Positions 7,420 through 15,753 of a stretch of 64,000 nt of DNA are shown in pieces. Under the pieces are notes generated by a model. The model searched no databases. It was not told where the DNA came from and saw only the letters and a list, made by a program, of their open reading frames with translations. Source of the stretch: Bacteroidales bacterium (GTDB taxonomy: Bacteria; Bacteroidota; Bacteroidia; Bacteroidales; UBA932). Within the stretch, counting starts at the first letter, position 1. Each line of letters begins with the position of its first letter. A program made the translations under genes and the position numbers. The stretch covers positions 62,001 to 126,000 of the forward strand of contig JAFQGK010000018.1 in NCBI GenBank assembly GCA_017398335.1. Direction: 5' to 3'.

Positions 7420-8166
7420 TCAGCAGTTCATTGCACCGCAGCAATGGATTACCTGACCGCTTACGTACGATGACAGGTCACTGGCGAGGAAGAGGGCCAC
7501 ATTTGCCACATCTTCCGGAGTACCGCCTCTGCGGAGAGGGATGGTCTTTGCCCATTCTTCCCTCACTTTTTCGGGGAGTGACATAGTCATGTCTGTAATG
7601 ATGAAGCCTGGAGCGATGCAGTTGGCACGTATTCCTCTTGGTCCCATCTCCTTGGCAATGGATTTGGCAAGTCCGATAAGACCAGCTTTGGATGCAGAAT
7701 AATTGCATTGTCCTGCATTGCCGGAAACACCTACAACAGATGACATGTTGATGATGCTGCCGCCTCTCTGCTTTGCCATTATCGGCGTGCAGGCGTGGAT
7801 GTAGTTGAAGGCAGACTTGAGGTTCACGGTAAGTACGGCATCCCACTGCTGTTCGCTCATCCTCATCATAAGTCCGTCTTTGGTTATGCCGGCATTGTTG
7901 ACAAGAATATCTATTCTGCCGAATTCGGCCTGTATCTCAGAAACGACAGTGTGTGCGGCTTCAAAATCAGATGCATCAGAAGCATATGCTTCAGCTTTTA
8001 CGCCAAAGGCCCTGATAGCCTCCAGAGTCTCTTTTACCGTGTCATTTATTTCAATGTCTGTAAATGCGATGTCAGCACCCTCTGAGGCATATTTGAGGGC
8101 AATCGCCTTTCCGATTCCCCTTGCTGCGCCCGTAATGAGGGCAACCTTTCCGTTAAGAAGTCCCAT
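7420..8166 (-). CDS. fabG: 3-oxoacyl-[acyl-carrier-protein] reductase
   Basis: Classical short-chain dehydrogenase of 248 residues, reducing 3-oxoacyl-ACP with NADPH in fatty acid elongation. Seen: the glycine-rich loop TGAARGIGKA (about 13-22), NNAG, and the catalytic Ser-Tyr-Lys set in SSVVGVSGNAGQCNYSASKAG. The late GFIITDM and GQVI segments fit FabG. The C-terminus reads CCGAMNC where many homologues have VDGGM. Upstream of comF on the same strand with a 92-base gap; divergent from ahcY. Confidence 0.9.
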   Translation of the reverse strand: MGLLNGKVALITGAARGIGKAIALKYASEGADIAFTDIEINDTVKETLEAIRAFGVKAEAYASDASDFEAAHTVVSEIQAEFGRIDILVNNAGITKDGLMMRMSEQQWDAVLTVNLKSAFNYIHACTPIMAKQRGGSIINMSSVVGVSGNAGQCNYSASKAGLIGLAKSIAKEMGPRGIRANCIAPGFIITDMTMSLPEKVREEWAKTIPLRRGGTPEDVANVALFLASDLSSYVSGQVIHCCGAMNC

Positions 8167-8187
8167 ATCCTAAGTTTTATTGAAATG

Positions 8188-8195
8188 CAAAATTA
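8188..8195 (-). promoter_or_regulatory. Possible -7 element for fabG
   Basis: TAATTTTG on the minus strand 21 bases before the fabG ATG fits TAnnTTTG. No convincing -33 box at the right spacing. Confidence 0.35.
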
Positions 8196-8215
8196 ATTAT
8201 AAGTTCAAAAATAGC

Positions 8216-8223
8216 TATATTTG
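8216..8223 (+). promoter_or_regulatory. -7 element for ahcY
   Basis: TATATTTG lies 25 bases before the ahcY ATG in the 82-base divergent region shared with fabG. Confidence 0.5.
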
Positions 8224-8248
8224 CGCTTGTCAAAATTAGTGAAATTTT

Positions 8249-9499
8249 ATGTCAAGTGAAATAAGGAATCCTCAGCTCTGGCAGGACGGCAGACTGAAAA
8301 TAGATTGGGTAAGGCATCATATGCCTTTGTTGAACGGACTTGAGGCGGAGTTCAGGCAGACGCTCCCGTTCAAAGGTCTTAAGGTCGCTCTTTCCGTTCA
8401 CCTCGAAGCCAAGACGGCGTATCTGTGTGAAGTGCTTGCTGCCGGTGGTGCGGAAATGTATGTGACCGGAAGCAACCCTCTTTCTACTCAGGATGATGTG
8501 GCAGCGGCCCTTGTGCAGGCCGGTCTCAATGTGTTTGCATGGTATGACGCGACTCCGGAGGAGTATGAGGCTCATATAAGAAGAGTGCTGGAGGTAGGCC
8601 CGAACATCATAATAGACGACGGAGGAGATCTGGTCAACCTTATGCACACCGAGTACAGGGAGCTTATCCCTAATGTGATCGGCGGATGCGAGGAGACGAC
8701 GACCGGTATCCTCAGGCTTATCCAGCTTAACAATGCGAAGGAGCTGTGCTTCCCGATGATGCTGGTGAACAATGCGGACTGCAAGCATCTTTTCGATAAC
8801 CGTTATGGTACAGGTCAGTCTGTGTGGGATGGCATCAACCGTACGACCAACCTTATTGTGGCTGGCAAGAATGTCGTTGTGGCCGGCTATGGATGGTGCG
8901 GCAAGGGTGTGGCCATGAGAGCGAAAGGCCTTGGTGCAGAGGTTATTGTGACTGAAGTGGATCCGATCAAGGCTATGGAAGCAGTGATGGATGGATTCAA
9001 GGTCATGAAGATGGAGCAGGCGGCGGAAACCGGTGATATATTTGTGACCGTCACAGGCTGTGATGCGGTGATTGTCAAGGAACATTTCCTTAAGATGAAG
9101 GACGGTGCGATATGCTGCAATGCAGGTCATTTTGATTGCGAGGTAGATGTGGCTGGCCTGAGAGAAATGGCCGTAGAGGTCAAGCCGGCCAGGAAGAATA
9201 TTGTTGGTTACAAGCTGGATAATGGCAACAGGATATATATAATAGCGGAAGGACGTCTCGTGAATCTCGCAGCAGGTGACGGACATCCTGCGGAAATCAT
9301 GGATATGTCTTTTGCAATCCAGGCTCTCAGTGCCAGATATCTTGTGGAAAACAGGGATAAGGTAAGCCGTGAACCTGGTTCTATGGTCAATGATGTTCCG
9401 TTGGAAATCGATCAGGAAGTTGCCCGTCGCAAGCTTGCATTCTGGGGTTGTGAGATTGATGTCCTCACACCTGAGCAGCGTCGCTACCTCTTCGGATAA
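8249..9499 (+). CDS. ahcY: Adenosylhomocysteinase, short form
   Basis: Hydrolyses S-adenosyl-L-homocysteine to adenosine and homocysteine in the methyl cycle. Seen: substrate-domain motif ALSVHLEAKTAYL, EETTTGILRL, the NAD-binding fold VVAGYGWCGKGVAMRAKGLGA and NAGHFDCEVD. At 416 residues it lacks the roughly 40-residue insert of the long bacterial form, and it ends LTPEQRRYLFG rather than the KPxxYRY tail, so it resembles the short form known from archaea and Thermotoga. A second methyl-cycle gene in the same window as metX, though 7 kb away. Confidence 0.92.
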   Translation: MSSEIRNPQLWQDGRLKIDWVRHHMPLLNGLEAEFRQTLPFKGLKVALSVHLEAKTAYLCEVLAAGGAEMYVTGSNPLSTQDDVAAALVQAGLNVFAWYDATPEEYEAHIRRVLEVGPNIIIDDGGDLVNLMHTEYRELIPNVIGGCEETTTGILRLIQLNNAKELCFPMMLVNNADCKHLFDNRYGTGQSVWDGINRTTNLIVAGKNVVVAGYGWCGKGVAMRAKGLGAEVIVTEVDPIKAMEAVMDGFKVMKMEQAAETGDIFVTVTGCDAVIVKEHFLKMKDGAICCNAGHFDCEVDVAGLREMAVEVKPARKNIVGYKLDNGNRIYIIAEGRLVNLAAGDGHPAEIMDMSFAIQALSARYLVENRDKVSREPGSMVNDVPLEIDQEVARRKLAFWGCEIDVLTPEQRRYLFG

Positions 9500-9547
9500 T
9501 CAACAGTAACAGTTAACCCACCTTCATAGAAGGTATAATGTAGAAAT

Positions 9548-10561
9548 ATGAAATACAGTACAATAGCAGTCATTTATGGCAGCGACTCCTCTGAATGGGA
9601 GGTGTCGGTCCGCAGCGGTGAGTTCACCTCGTCAAGGATAGACGGTCAGCTCTATGATGTGTATGAGATCTTTGCCCGTTTCGGCCAGTGGAGCGTAGCG
9701 GCATACAGGAAACGCAACTCAATGCGTGTAGTCTTCCCAAAGGACGAAAGGCCTCAGATCGACAAGACAGACTTTTCTGCTGTAGTTGAAGGACAGAAGG
9801 TGAAGTTCGATTATGTGTATATCATGCAGCATGGAACTCCTGGCGAGAACGGCCTGATGCAGGGATATCTTGAAATGCTCGGCATCCCTCACAGTGGCTG
9901 CAATGCATTTGTTTCAGCTGTGACTTTCGATAAATTCTCATGCAAGAGCTATCTGAAGGATGTCGACTATGTGAAATGTGCGGATGACATGTTTATCAGA
10001 AAGGGAGAATCGCTTGATGGCCTGGCTCAGAAGGCTGTAGCAAAGCTCGGCCTGCCGATGTTTGTCAAACCGACGGATGGAGGAAGCAGTTTCGGTGTGA
10101 CTAAAGTCAAGACCGAAGCTGATTTTGACAGAGCGGTGGAATATGCTTTCAGCGAAGGTAACATGATTATGGCGGAGGGCGCTATTGTGGGACGTGAACT
10201 GACCTGCGCAGTATATGACAATGGCAAGAATACAATAGCTTTGCCGGTGATCGAGATTATCTCAGATAACGAGTTCTTCGATTATGAGGCTAAATATAAC
10301 GGTCATAGCCGCGAGGTCTGTCCTGCTCAGATTCCGGACAGTCTCAGAGACGAGATACAGGAAGTTTCCAGGAAGATATATGCTCATTTCGGTTGCTCCG
10401 GACTTGTGCGCGTGGACTATATCAGTTCTGCAGAAGGCCTGTATTTCCTTGAAGTCAATACAATACCAGGCATGACAGCGGCATCTCTTGTGCCTCAGAT
10501 GGTGAGGGCTGCGGGCATGGATATGACTAATTTCCTTACATCTATCATAGAGAATTCATAA
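9548..10561 (+). CDS. ddl: D-alanine--D-alanine ligase
   Basis: ATP-grasp ligase of 337 residues that joins two D-Ala for peptidoglycan precursors. Seen: HGTPGENGLMQGYLEMLGIPHSG near residue 95-115, the flexible-loop segment KPTDGGSSFGVTKVK, and the metal-binding end RVDYISSAEGLYFLEVNTIPGMT. Starts 48 bases after ahcY, with prmC 12 bases downstream, so probably one transcript. Confidence 0.95.
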   Translation: MKYSTIAVIYGSDSSEWEVSVRSGEFTSSRIDGQLYDVYEIFARFGQWSVAAYRKRNSMRVVFPKDERPQIDKTDFSAVVEGQKVKFDYVYIMQHGTPGENGLMQGYLEMLGIPHSGCNAFVSAVTFDKFSCKSYLKDVDYVKCADDMFIRKGESLDGLAQKAVAKLGLPMFVKPTDGGSSFGVTKVKTEADFDRAVEYAFSEGNMIMAEGAIVGRELTCAVYDNGKNTIALPVIEIISDNEFFDYEAKYNGHSREVCPAQIPDSLRDEIQEVSRKIYAHFGCSGLVRVDYISSAEGLYFLEVNTIPGMTAASLVPQMVRAAGMDMTNFLTSIIENS

Positions 10562-10573
10562 AGGGATTCCCCA

Positions 10574-11464
10574 ATGCTGCTGAAGGACCTCATAAAGGAA
10601 GGAACCCATATAGTTTCCGCTTCATTTCCTGAAAGAGAAGCCCGCGAGATGGTTCTGGCTTATCTGGAGTCTGTAGCTGGAGTCAGGAGGCATACCCATC
10701 TGGTATATCCTGATTATGAGATAGATGAGGTTATCACAGAGTCGGTCCGCGCCGCTTGTAAGCGTATGTCAGGCGGTGAACCTTTGCAGTATGTCATTGG
10801 TAAGGCAGATTTTTATGGACGGACATTCATGGTCAATCCAGATGTCCTGATTCCCCGTCCTGAAACGGAACTTCTGTGTCGTGAAGCCATAACCCGCCTG
10901 AAGGCAAAGGGAGTTTCCTCCGACAAGCTTCGTATATTGGATCTATGCACCGGCAGCGGATGCATTGCCTGGACGATGGCTATGGAGTGTCCTGGAGCGG
11001 AAGTCGTTGCGGTGGATATTTCTGATGGGGCTTTAAGGACGGCTTCAACTCAGAATTTCGCAGGCGAGATGAATATAACTGGTGCGAAGGCACCGTGCTT
11101 TTTGAAAGCGGATGTGCTGAATTCTGCGGAACTTCTCGAGGATGCGGGCTCTTTTGATATAATTCTCAGCAATCCTCCATATGTAATGGATTCGGAGAAG
11201 AGCCTGATGAGAGCGAATGTTCTGGATCATGAACCTCATCTCGCGCTTTTTGTCCCTGATGATGATGCCTTGAAATTCTATAAGGCTGTGGCAGATATTG
11301 CTGTCCGTATTCTTTCGCCATCTGGCTTCGGTATCGTGGAGATCAATGAAGCTCTCGGTCAGGAAACAGCGGCAGTTTTCATCGATGCCGGATTTTCCGA
11401 TGTCTTCGTACTGAAGGACCTTTCAGATAAAGACAGGTTTGTGATGTTTTCCGGACATAAATGA
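10574..11464 (+). CDS. prmC: Release factor glutamine N5-methyltransferase
   Basis: HemK/PrmC family, 296 residues; methylates the GGQ glutamine of peptide release factors. Seen: an N-terminal helical domain (1-85), RPETELL, the SAM-binding loop ILDLCTGSGCIAW (about 117-130), VAVDIS, and the substrate-binding SNPPYVM. Begins 12 bases after ddl in a likely ddl-prmC transcript. Confidence 0.93.
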   Translation: MLLKDLIKEGTHIVSASFPEREAREMVLAYLESVAGVRRHTHLVYPDYEIDEVITESVRAACKRMSGGEPLQYVIGKADFYGRTFMVNPDVLIPRPETELLCREAITRLKAKGVSSDKLRILDLCTGSGCIAWTMAMECPGAEVVAVDISDGALRTASTQNFAGEMNITGAKAPCFLKADVLNSAELLEDAGSFDIILSNPPYVMDSEKSLMRANVLDHEPHLALFVPDDDALKFYKAVADIAVRILSPSGFGIVEINEALGQETAAVFIDAGFSDVFVLKDLSDKDRFVMFSGHK

Positions 11465-11563
11465 GTTTACACGGATAAACTAGGGTAAATATCTGTCACT
11501 CAGCGCATTAGGCTGTAAAGGGTGGCTGAAGATGCAATAAATTCAAACAAAAATGATCCGTAT

Positions 11564-11598
11564 AATCGGTCTTTGGCTATTGTCAGAGACCGATTTTC
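11564..11598 (+). terminator. Hairpin, probable terminator after prmC
   Basis: AATCGGTCT (11564-11572) and AGACCGATT (11587-11595) form a 9-base stem with a 14-base loop, then a short TTTTC. The T-tract is weak. It is the only strong stem in the roughly 200-base gap between prmC and the next gene. Confidence 0.5.
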
Positions 11599-11669
11599 AA
11601 ATTTATCCTCATACCATTTCGGTAAATGGATAATAGTCTGGACATTTGCAGCACAATAATACAAGTGCT

Positions 11670-12884
11670 ATGAAAAAGTTTGCTCTTTTAAATATTATGT
11701 TATCGGCAGTTCTGGTCCTTCCGTCCTGTGAAATCATTGACAACGATGAAGACACTCACATAATGGATAAGAACCCCAAATACATCTCACTATCGGAGGT
11801 AGCAGATATTCTAGCTTCTTTACAGATTACATCAGTGCAGGTACGGGAGGTTCAGGATGCCGTCAGATCTTCATCGGAGAATGGTTATGATGAGGAGTAT
11901 ACTATGAAAAACCTTTTTTCGGCTCCGGGTACAGGTGTCGGGGATGTTGCATCAAAGTCTTCGTCAGAATATGAACTCCCGTTGAGCAGAATGATTGAAG
12001 AAAAACTTCATAAAATGGCAGCATCCTCAACGAAGTCCTCTGTCAGCTCTACCTTGGACCGGCTGGGTGTCGACGGATTTCTTCAGGCTTTGGAAGACTC
12101 TGACATTCAGATATATTGGCCTTTTAATGAAAGACACGGCAGCGAGGATTTGCCAATAATAACGTTCGATCCGGAAGATGGGTCTGAAGTTAATATCGGA
12201 TATAGAATCGTGGATAATGGTGATGGTTTCCGCCAGGTGGAAGAAGTGATTGTTGATGAGGCGATGGCAGAGGAGTTTCCTGTCTGGGTAGTGAACAGGA
12301 ATTCAGATGCGGAGCATACTTCTCTGGAGATGTTGAGAAGGGAAGATCCGGATTGGGGCGAAGGAGGCGGAAACATCATCATTAAACCGAAGTCGGCCTC
12401 CGGACAGTCAAGGTCACTGATTCTTAAAGATTTCAAGATGAACAGGAATTATGATACGTGGTTTGCAGGTGCTTCTGAATTCTTCGTGAAAGTCGGGGCT
12501 GTGGAAGATTTTACGGCATCGACAGAAGCGGAATTAAGGCTCTATACTCCGGCAGTTACGGATTTCATGATCGTTGTGAAACGAAGTCAGAAAGGACAAC
12601 CCCTGCCTTTCAATGCTGTTCTTGTGTCGGACTGGTCTGATCAGATGACTCATTGCGCTTTTATGATCACCGAAGATGACGGAGGCACCATGACCACCTG
12701 GGATTGCAAGGCCTTGGTCCGTGTCGCATCCAAAAGCTATGGTGTGGAAATCAAGATTCCGTTCAACTCGCGTGATGATATTGTGTGGAGAGGTCAGCTG
12801 GCAGCCTCATGGCTGGAAGGAAACAGTGATCTGGCAGCCCACTTCGGAGATGTCGAGGCGACTTTCGATGTTGTTGAATATTAG
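11670..12884 (+). CDS. Lipoprotein of unknown function
   Basis: From the ATG at 11670 this gives 404 residues; a longer reading from a TTG at 11646 is unlikely because the signal sequence starts at MKKFALLNIMLSAVLVLPSC, which is a lipobox with Cys about residue 20. I do not recognise the family. The mature protein is acidic, Ser-rich between about 60 and 130, and beta-rich with several Trp in the second half (DGGTMTTWDCKA and similar). The C-terminus overlaps the U32 gene's stop by three bases on the opposite strand. Likely surface or periplasmic; no ligand can be inferred. Confidence 0.7.
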   Translation: MKKFALLNIMLSAVLVLPSCEIIDNDEDTHIMDKNPKYISLSEVADILASLQITSVQVREVQDAVRSSSENGYDEEYTMKNLFSAPGTGVGDVASKSSSEYELPLSRMIEEKLHKMAASSTKSSVSSTLDRLGVDGFLQALEDSDIQIYWPFNERHGSEDLPIITFDPEDGSEVNIGYRIVDNGDGFRQVEEVIVDEAMAEEFPVWVVNRNSDAEHTSLEMLRREDPDWGEGGGNIIIKPKSASGQSRSLILKDFKMNRNYDTWFAGASEFFVKVGAVEDFTASTEAELRLYTPAVTDFMIVVKRSQKGQPLPFNAVLVSDWSDQMTHCAFMITEDDGGTMTTWDCKALVRVASKSYGVEIKIPFNSRDDIVWRGQLAASWLEGNSDLAAHFGDVEATFDVVEY

Positions 12885-14722
12885 GCCTTTACGATCATTT
12901 CGCAGTTGCGGCAGTCAAAGATGAGAGTGAAGCGCTGGCCGTTGTTCAGCAGATACAGCGGTGTGGCAGCTGCGACTTTCTTTGGTGATTGTTTCGGACA
13001 CATGCCGAGTTCATGACGGATGCAGTATCTGCTTCTCATCAGTTCGGCATCCTTCTGGTGCTCCAGTTCGAATGCCTTTTCTATGGATTCTGCACCAGCA
13101 TCCCGATACATGTTTTCGGCAAGCTTATTGGATATGTTGAATCTGTATGAGGCATCTTTCACAGGTATGTTGTTCTTATATGATTCTCTGCCTAAGGTTC
13201 TGTGAAGGATGTCTCTTTTTTTACAAGGCAGCATGCCGAGCTTTCCTGCAAGTTCACGTCTTATTTCGTTCAAAGAGGATGCGTTCATGAATGGCAGGGG
13301 ACCCTCTGATATGATATCCTTGACTGAAAACCTGAAATGCTCAGCTGATTTGCCTATCTGAGTGCATATCATGCTTCTCATTCTTTCCTGATTGTCGGCA
13401 GATTGTTCACCGGTTTCAAATCTATGACAGACTTCTCTGCCATCTTCGGAAACCGCTTGTGCCATGCCTTCACCTTCGTTAAATGTCATGCATACTTCGA
13501 CTCCAAGCTCTCTTGTGCAAGGCTTTCTGTCCATCTCTTTTTCAAAGGCGGTGTCTATGTTTCTGAAAATGCGTGCACCTATGAAAAGTTCCGGTGTGCT
13601 TTTGCATCTGATGCTGTTGCCGTTGCATACATCTCCGCGAAATCCGCAGACACTCCCGTCTGACGCTACGAATGAGAAGCCGTCACCATTACGGAGGGTC
13701 GTGGATTTTCCGGTAAATCTGAGAGTGATCGAAGACTTGTCCTTGTTCAGGCTGCCGACTGTGCCGATTTCTTCACCCATGGATTTTGCGGCATCCATAC
13801 AGGCCCATTTCCCTTTGATGCCATCCAGATAAAGTTCAGTATATCCTCTGTTGAAGGTTTTGCAGGTATCAGGTATGAATCCTCCCGAAACAGAGCCGAA
13901 GGAGCCTCTTACATAGTCTCTTCTGCTGATGATTTCATCAATGGCAAGAGAATAGTCCCTCACGACGTTTCTCACGTATGAAGAATTCTTCAGACGCCCC
14001 TCAATCTTGAAAGAGGTGATTCCTGCGTCAGCGAGCTCTTCCAGCCTGCTGCGCAGATTGTAGTCTTTGAGCGAGAGAAGTGCCTTGTCCCTGACCAGAA
14101 TCCTGCCGGACTCATCTGTTAGGTCGTAACGCGACCGGCAGGCCTGTATGCAGGTCCCCCTGTTTGCACTTCTTCCGGCGATATGTTCGGATAGATAGCA
14201 TTGTCCGCTGTAGCAGACGCATAGAGCACCGTGAACAAAGAATTCAAGTTCACAGCTTACGGCTGCACGTATTGCCTTTATCTGTTCAAGTGAAAGTTCT
14301 CTTTCAAGAATGAGTCTGGAGAACCCGAGGCTTTCAAGAAACACGGCCTGTTCCGGGGTGCGGATGGCACATTGAGTGGATGCATGCAGAGGGAGGGAAT
14401 ATCCTCTGTCACGGGCCATGGCCACAATTGCCATATCCTGGACAATCAGTGCATCGGCTCCGGCCTCCTGTACGGCAATCATGTGCTGCCATGCTTCCTC
14501 CAGCTCATCATCGTAGAGGATTGTGTTCAGGGTTACAAAAATCCGTGCCCCGAATCGATGTGCATATTCACAGAGCTGCCTGATATCCTCCATTTCATTT
14601 CCGGCAGCCTGTCTGGCTCCGAACCGCGGCCCGGCTATATACACAGCATCGGCACCGCAGTCGATTGCTGCGATGCCGATATGTCTGTCTCTTGCCGGAG
14701 CAAGCAGTTCAAGCTGATTCAT
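12881..14722 (-). CDS. Peptidase U32 family protein (RlhA/TrhP-like)
   Basis: A 613-residue U32 protein. The family signature is present as EFFVHGALCVCYSGQCYLS (about residues 169-187), followed by RGTCIQACR, giving the Cys set that binds an iron-sulfur cluster. Modern members (TrhP/YegQ, RlhA/YdcP) hydroxylate tRNA uridine or 23S rRNA C2501 using prephenate-derived chemistry; older literature calls them collagenases. The extra C-terminal part (about 350-613) matches the length of the RlhA-type long form. Which RNA is modified cannot be decided here. Confidence 0.85.
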   Translation of the reverse strand: MNQLELLAPARDRHIGIAAIDCGADAVYIAGPRFGARQAAGNEMEDIRQLCEYAHRFGARIFVTLNTILYDDELEEAWQHMIAVQEAGADALIVQDMAIVAMARDRGYSLPLHASTQCAIRTPEQAVFLESLGFSRLILERELSLEQIKAIRAAVSCELEFFVHGALCVCYSGQCYLSEHIAGRSANRGTCIQACRSRYDLTDESGRILVRDKALLSLKDYNLRSRLEELADAGITSFKIEGRLKNSSYVRNVVRDYSLAIDEIISRRDYVRGSFGSVSGGFIPDTCKTFNRGYTELYLDGIKGKWACMDAAKSMGEEIGTVGSLNKDKSSITLRFTGKSTTLRNGDGFSFVASDGSVCGFRGDVCNGNSIRCKSTPELFIGARIFRNIDTAFEKEMDRKPCTRELGVEVCMTFNEGEGMAQAVSEDGREVCHRFETGEQSADNQERMRSMICTQIGKSAEHFRFSVKDIISEGPLPFMNASSLNEIRRELAGKLGMLPCKKRDILHRTLGRESYKNNIPVKDASYRFNISNKLAENMYRDAGAESIEKAFELEHQKDAELMRSRYCIRHELGMCPKQSPKKVAAATPLYLLNNGQRFTLIFDCRNCEMIVKA

Positions 14723-14727
14723 ATCTC

Positions 14728-15657
14728 TTAGAGAGACTGAAGCATCTGTTTTGCAGTAGCGCCGTACTGAGGGTCAGTAAGGATCTGCTGATAATATGCC
14801 TTAGCCTTCTCCTTGTCGCCTGATGTCTGAGCAAGTGCTGCGATAGTATACTTCACTCCTGTAGCATCCTTTGCATTAGGGTTGAGCTGGAGGTACTTCT
14901 CATAGCTTGCGATGCAGTCTGCGTTCTTGCCGAGCTGCTGGTATGCGCTTGCAAGCATTCTGTAAGCGTTTGCATTCTCAAGATATGTGTTCGACTTTGT
15001 TGCGAACTCAATAGCCTCCTGGAACTTCTTAGCCTTTACTGCTGCCTGAGTCTTCTTGAGGAAGAGGTTTGAGAGCTGCTTGTTTGCTGTCTTCTCCTGG
15101 CCGTTTGCAGCAGCCTGCTCGAATGCTGCCACTGCCTCGTTGAGCTTACCTGTAGCACCATATACCTGACCAAGTCTGAGAAGAGCGTTACCGTTCTTAG
15201 GGTCAAGCTCGACTACCTTGCTGTAAGCTGCCACTGCAGTAGCAAGATCCTTAGCCTGGTATGCAGTGTTACCTTTCTGCATATATACCTGAGGGATGAA
15301 CTCGGCAGCTTCAGCTGCGATATCAGGATTTTCATATTTGTTTGCAGCAGCGATTGTTGCATCGAGCTGTGCAAGAGCTCCGTCAAAGTTGTTGTCCTTG
15401 ATGTATCCCTTTGCAAGAGAGAACATTACCTGAGGAATTGCACCTTTACAGTTAGTTGCAATCTCTGCGCCCTGCTCTCCGAGAGCCTCTGCCATTTCGA
15501 GTGCTGACTGGAAGTTAGTGAGGGCAGCTTCCATGTTGCCCATCTGAAGTTCCATAGCTCCGTTATTGAATGTCTCAGTTGCTGTTGCAAGGTCCTGAGC
15601 AGATACTGAAATAGCGGTCATCACGACTGCTGACAATACAAGAAAAATCTTTTTCAT
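14728..15657 (-). CDS. Secreted TPR-repeat protein
   Basis: 309 residues from the ATG at 15657, with a signal peptide (MKKIFLVLSAVVMTAISVSAQ) and then tandem tetratricopeptide repeats spanning nearly the whole protein (for example AVAAYSKVVELDPKNGNALLRLGQVYGATGKLN, split by the usual A/G/Y positions). Likely periplasmic scaffold. Ends six bases from the U32 gene start on the same strand, so the two are probably co-transcribed, TPR first. Codon usage is strongly biased towards preferred codons (AAG, GCT, CTC-type), suggesting high expression. Confidence 0.85.
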   Translation of the reverse strand: MKKIFLVLSAVVMTAISVSAQDLATATETFNNGAMELQMGNMEAALTNFQSALEMAEALGEQGAEIATNCKGAIPQVMFSLAKGYIKDNNFDGALAQLDATIAAANKYENPDIAAEAAEFIPQVYMQKGNTAYQAKDLATAVAAYSKVVELDPKNGNALLRLGQVYGATGKLNEAVAAFEQAAANGQEKTANKQLSNLFLKKTQAAVKAKKFQEAIEFATKSNTYLENANAYRMLASAYQQLGKNADCIASYEKYLQLNPNAKDATGVKYTIAALAQTSGDKEKAKAYYQQILTDPQYGATAKQMLQSL

Positions 15658-15706
15658 CGTTATTGTATTTTTGTTAAACGTTATTTTCAATAAAGCCACA
15701 TTTCTG

Positions 15707-15714
15707 CAAAAATA
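15707..15714 (-). promoter_or_regulatory. -7 element for the TPR gene
   Basis: TATTTTTG on the minus strand, about 50 bases before the TPR ATG, fits TAnnTTTG. Confidence 0.4.
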
Positions 15715-15727
15715 GCAAATTTTGTTT

Positions 15728-15735
15728 TAATTTTG
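15728..15735 (+). promoter_or_regulatory. -7 element for the M16-like gene
   Basis: TAATTTTG fits the consensus and lies 18 bases before the ATG at 15754, in the divergent region shared with the TPR gene. It overlaps an in-frame TTG at 15733, arguing for the later start. Confidence 0.45.
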
Positions 15736-15753
15736 CATTGTTTATTGAGAAAT

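Noticed and set aside
11553-11633. A 26-codon ORF in the gap before the lipoprotein gene, as a possible leader peptide
   Set aside because: No amino acid bias, it runs through the terminator-like stem, and the downstream gene is not biosynthetic.
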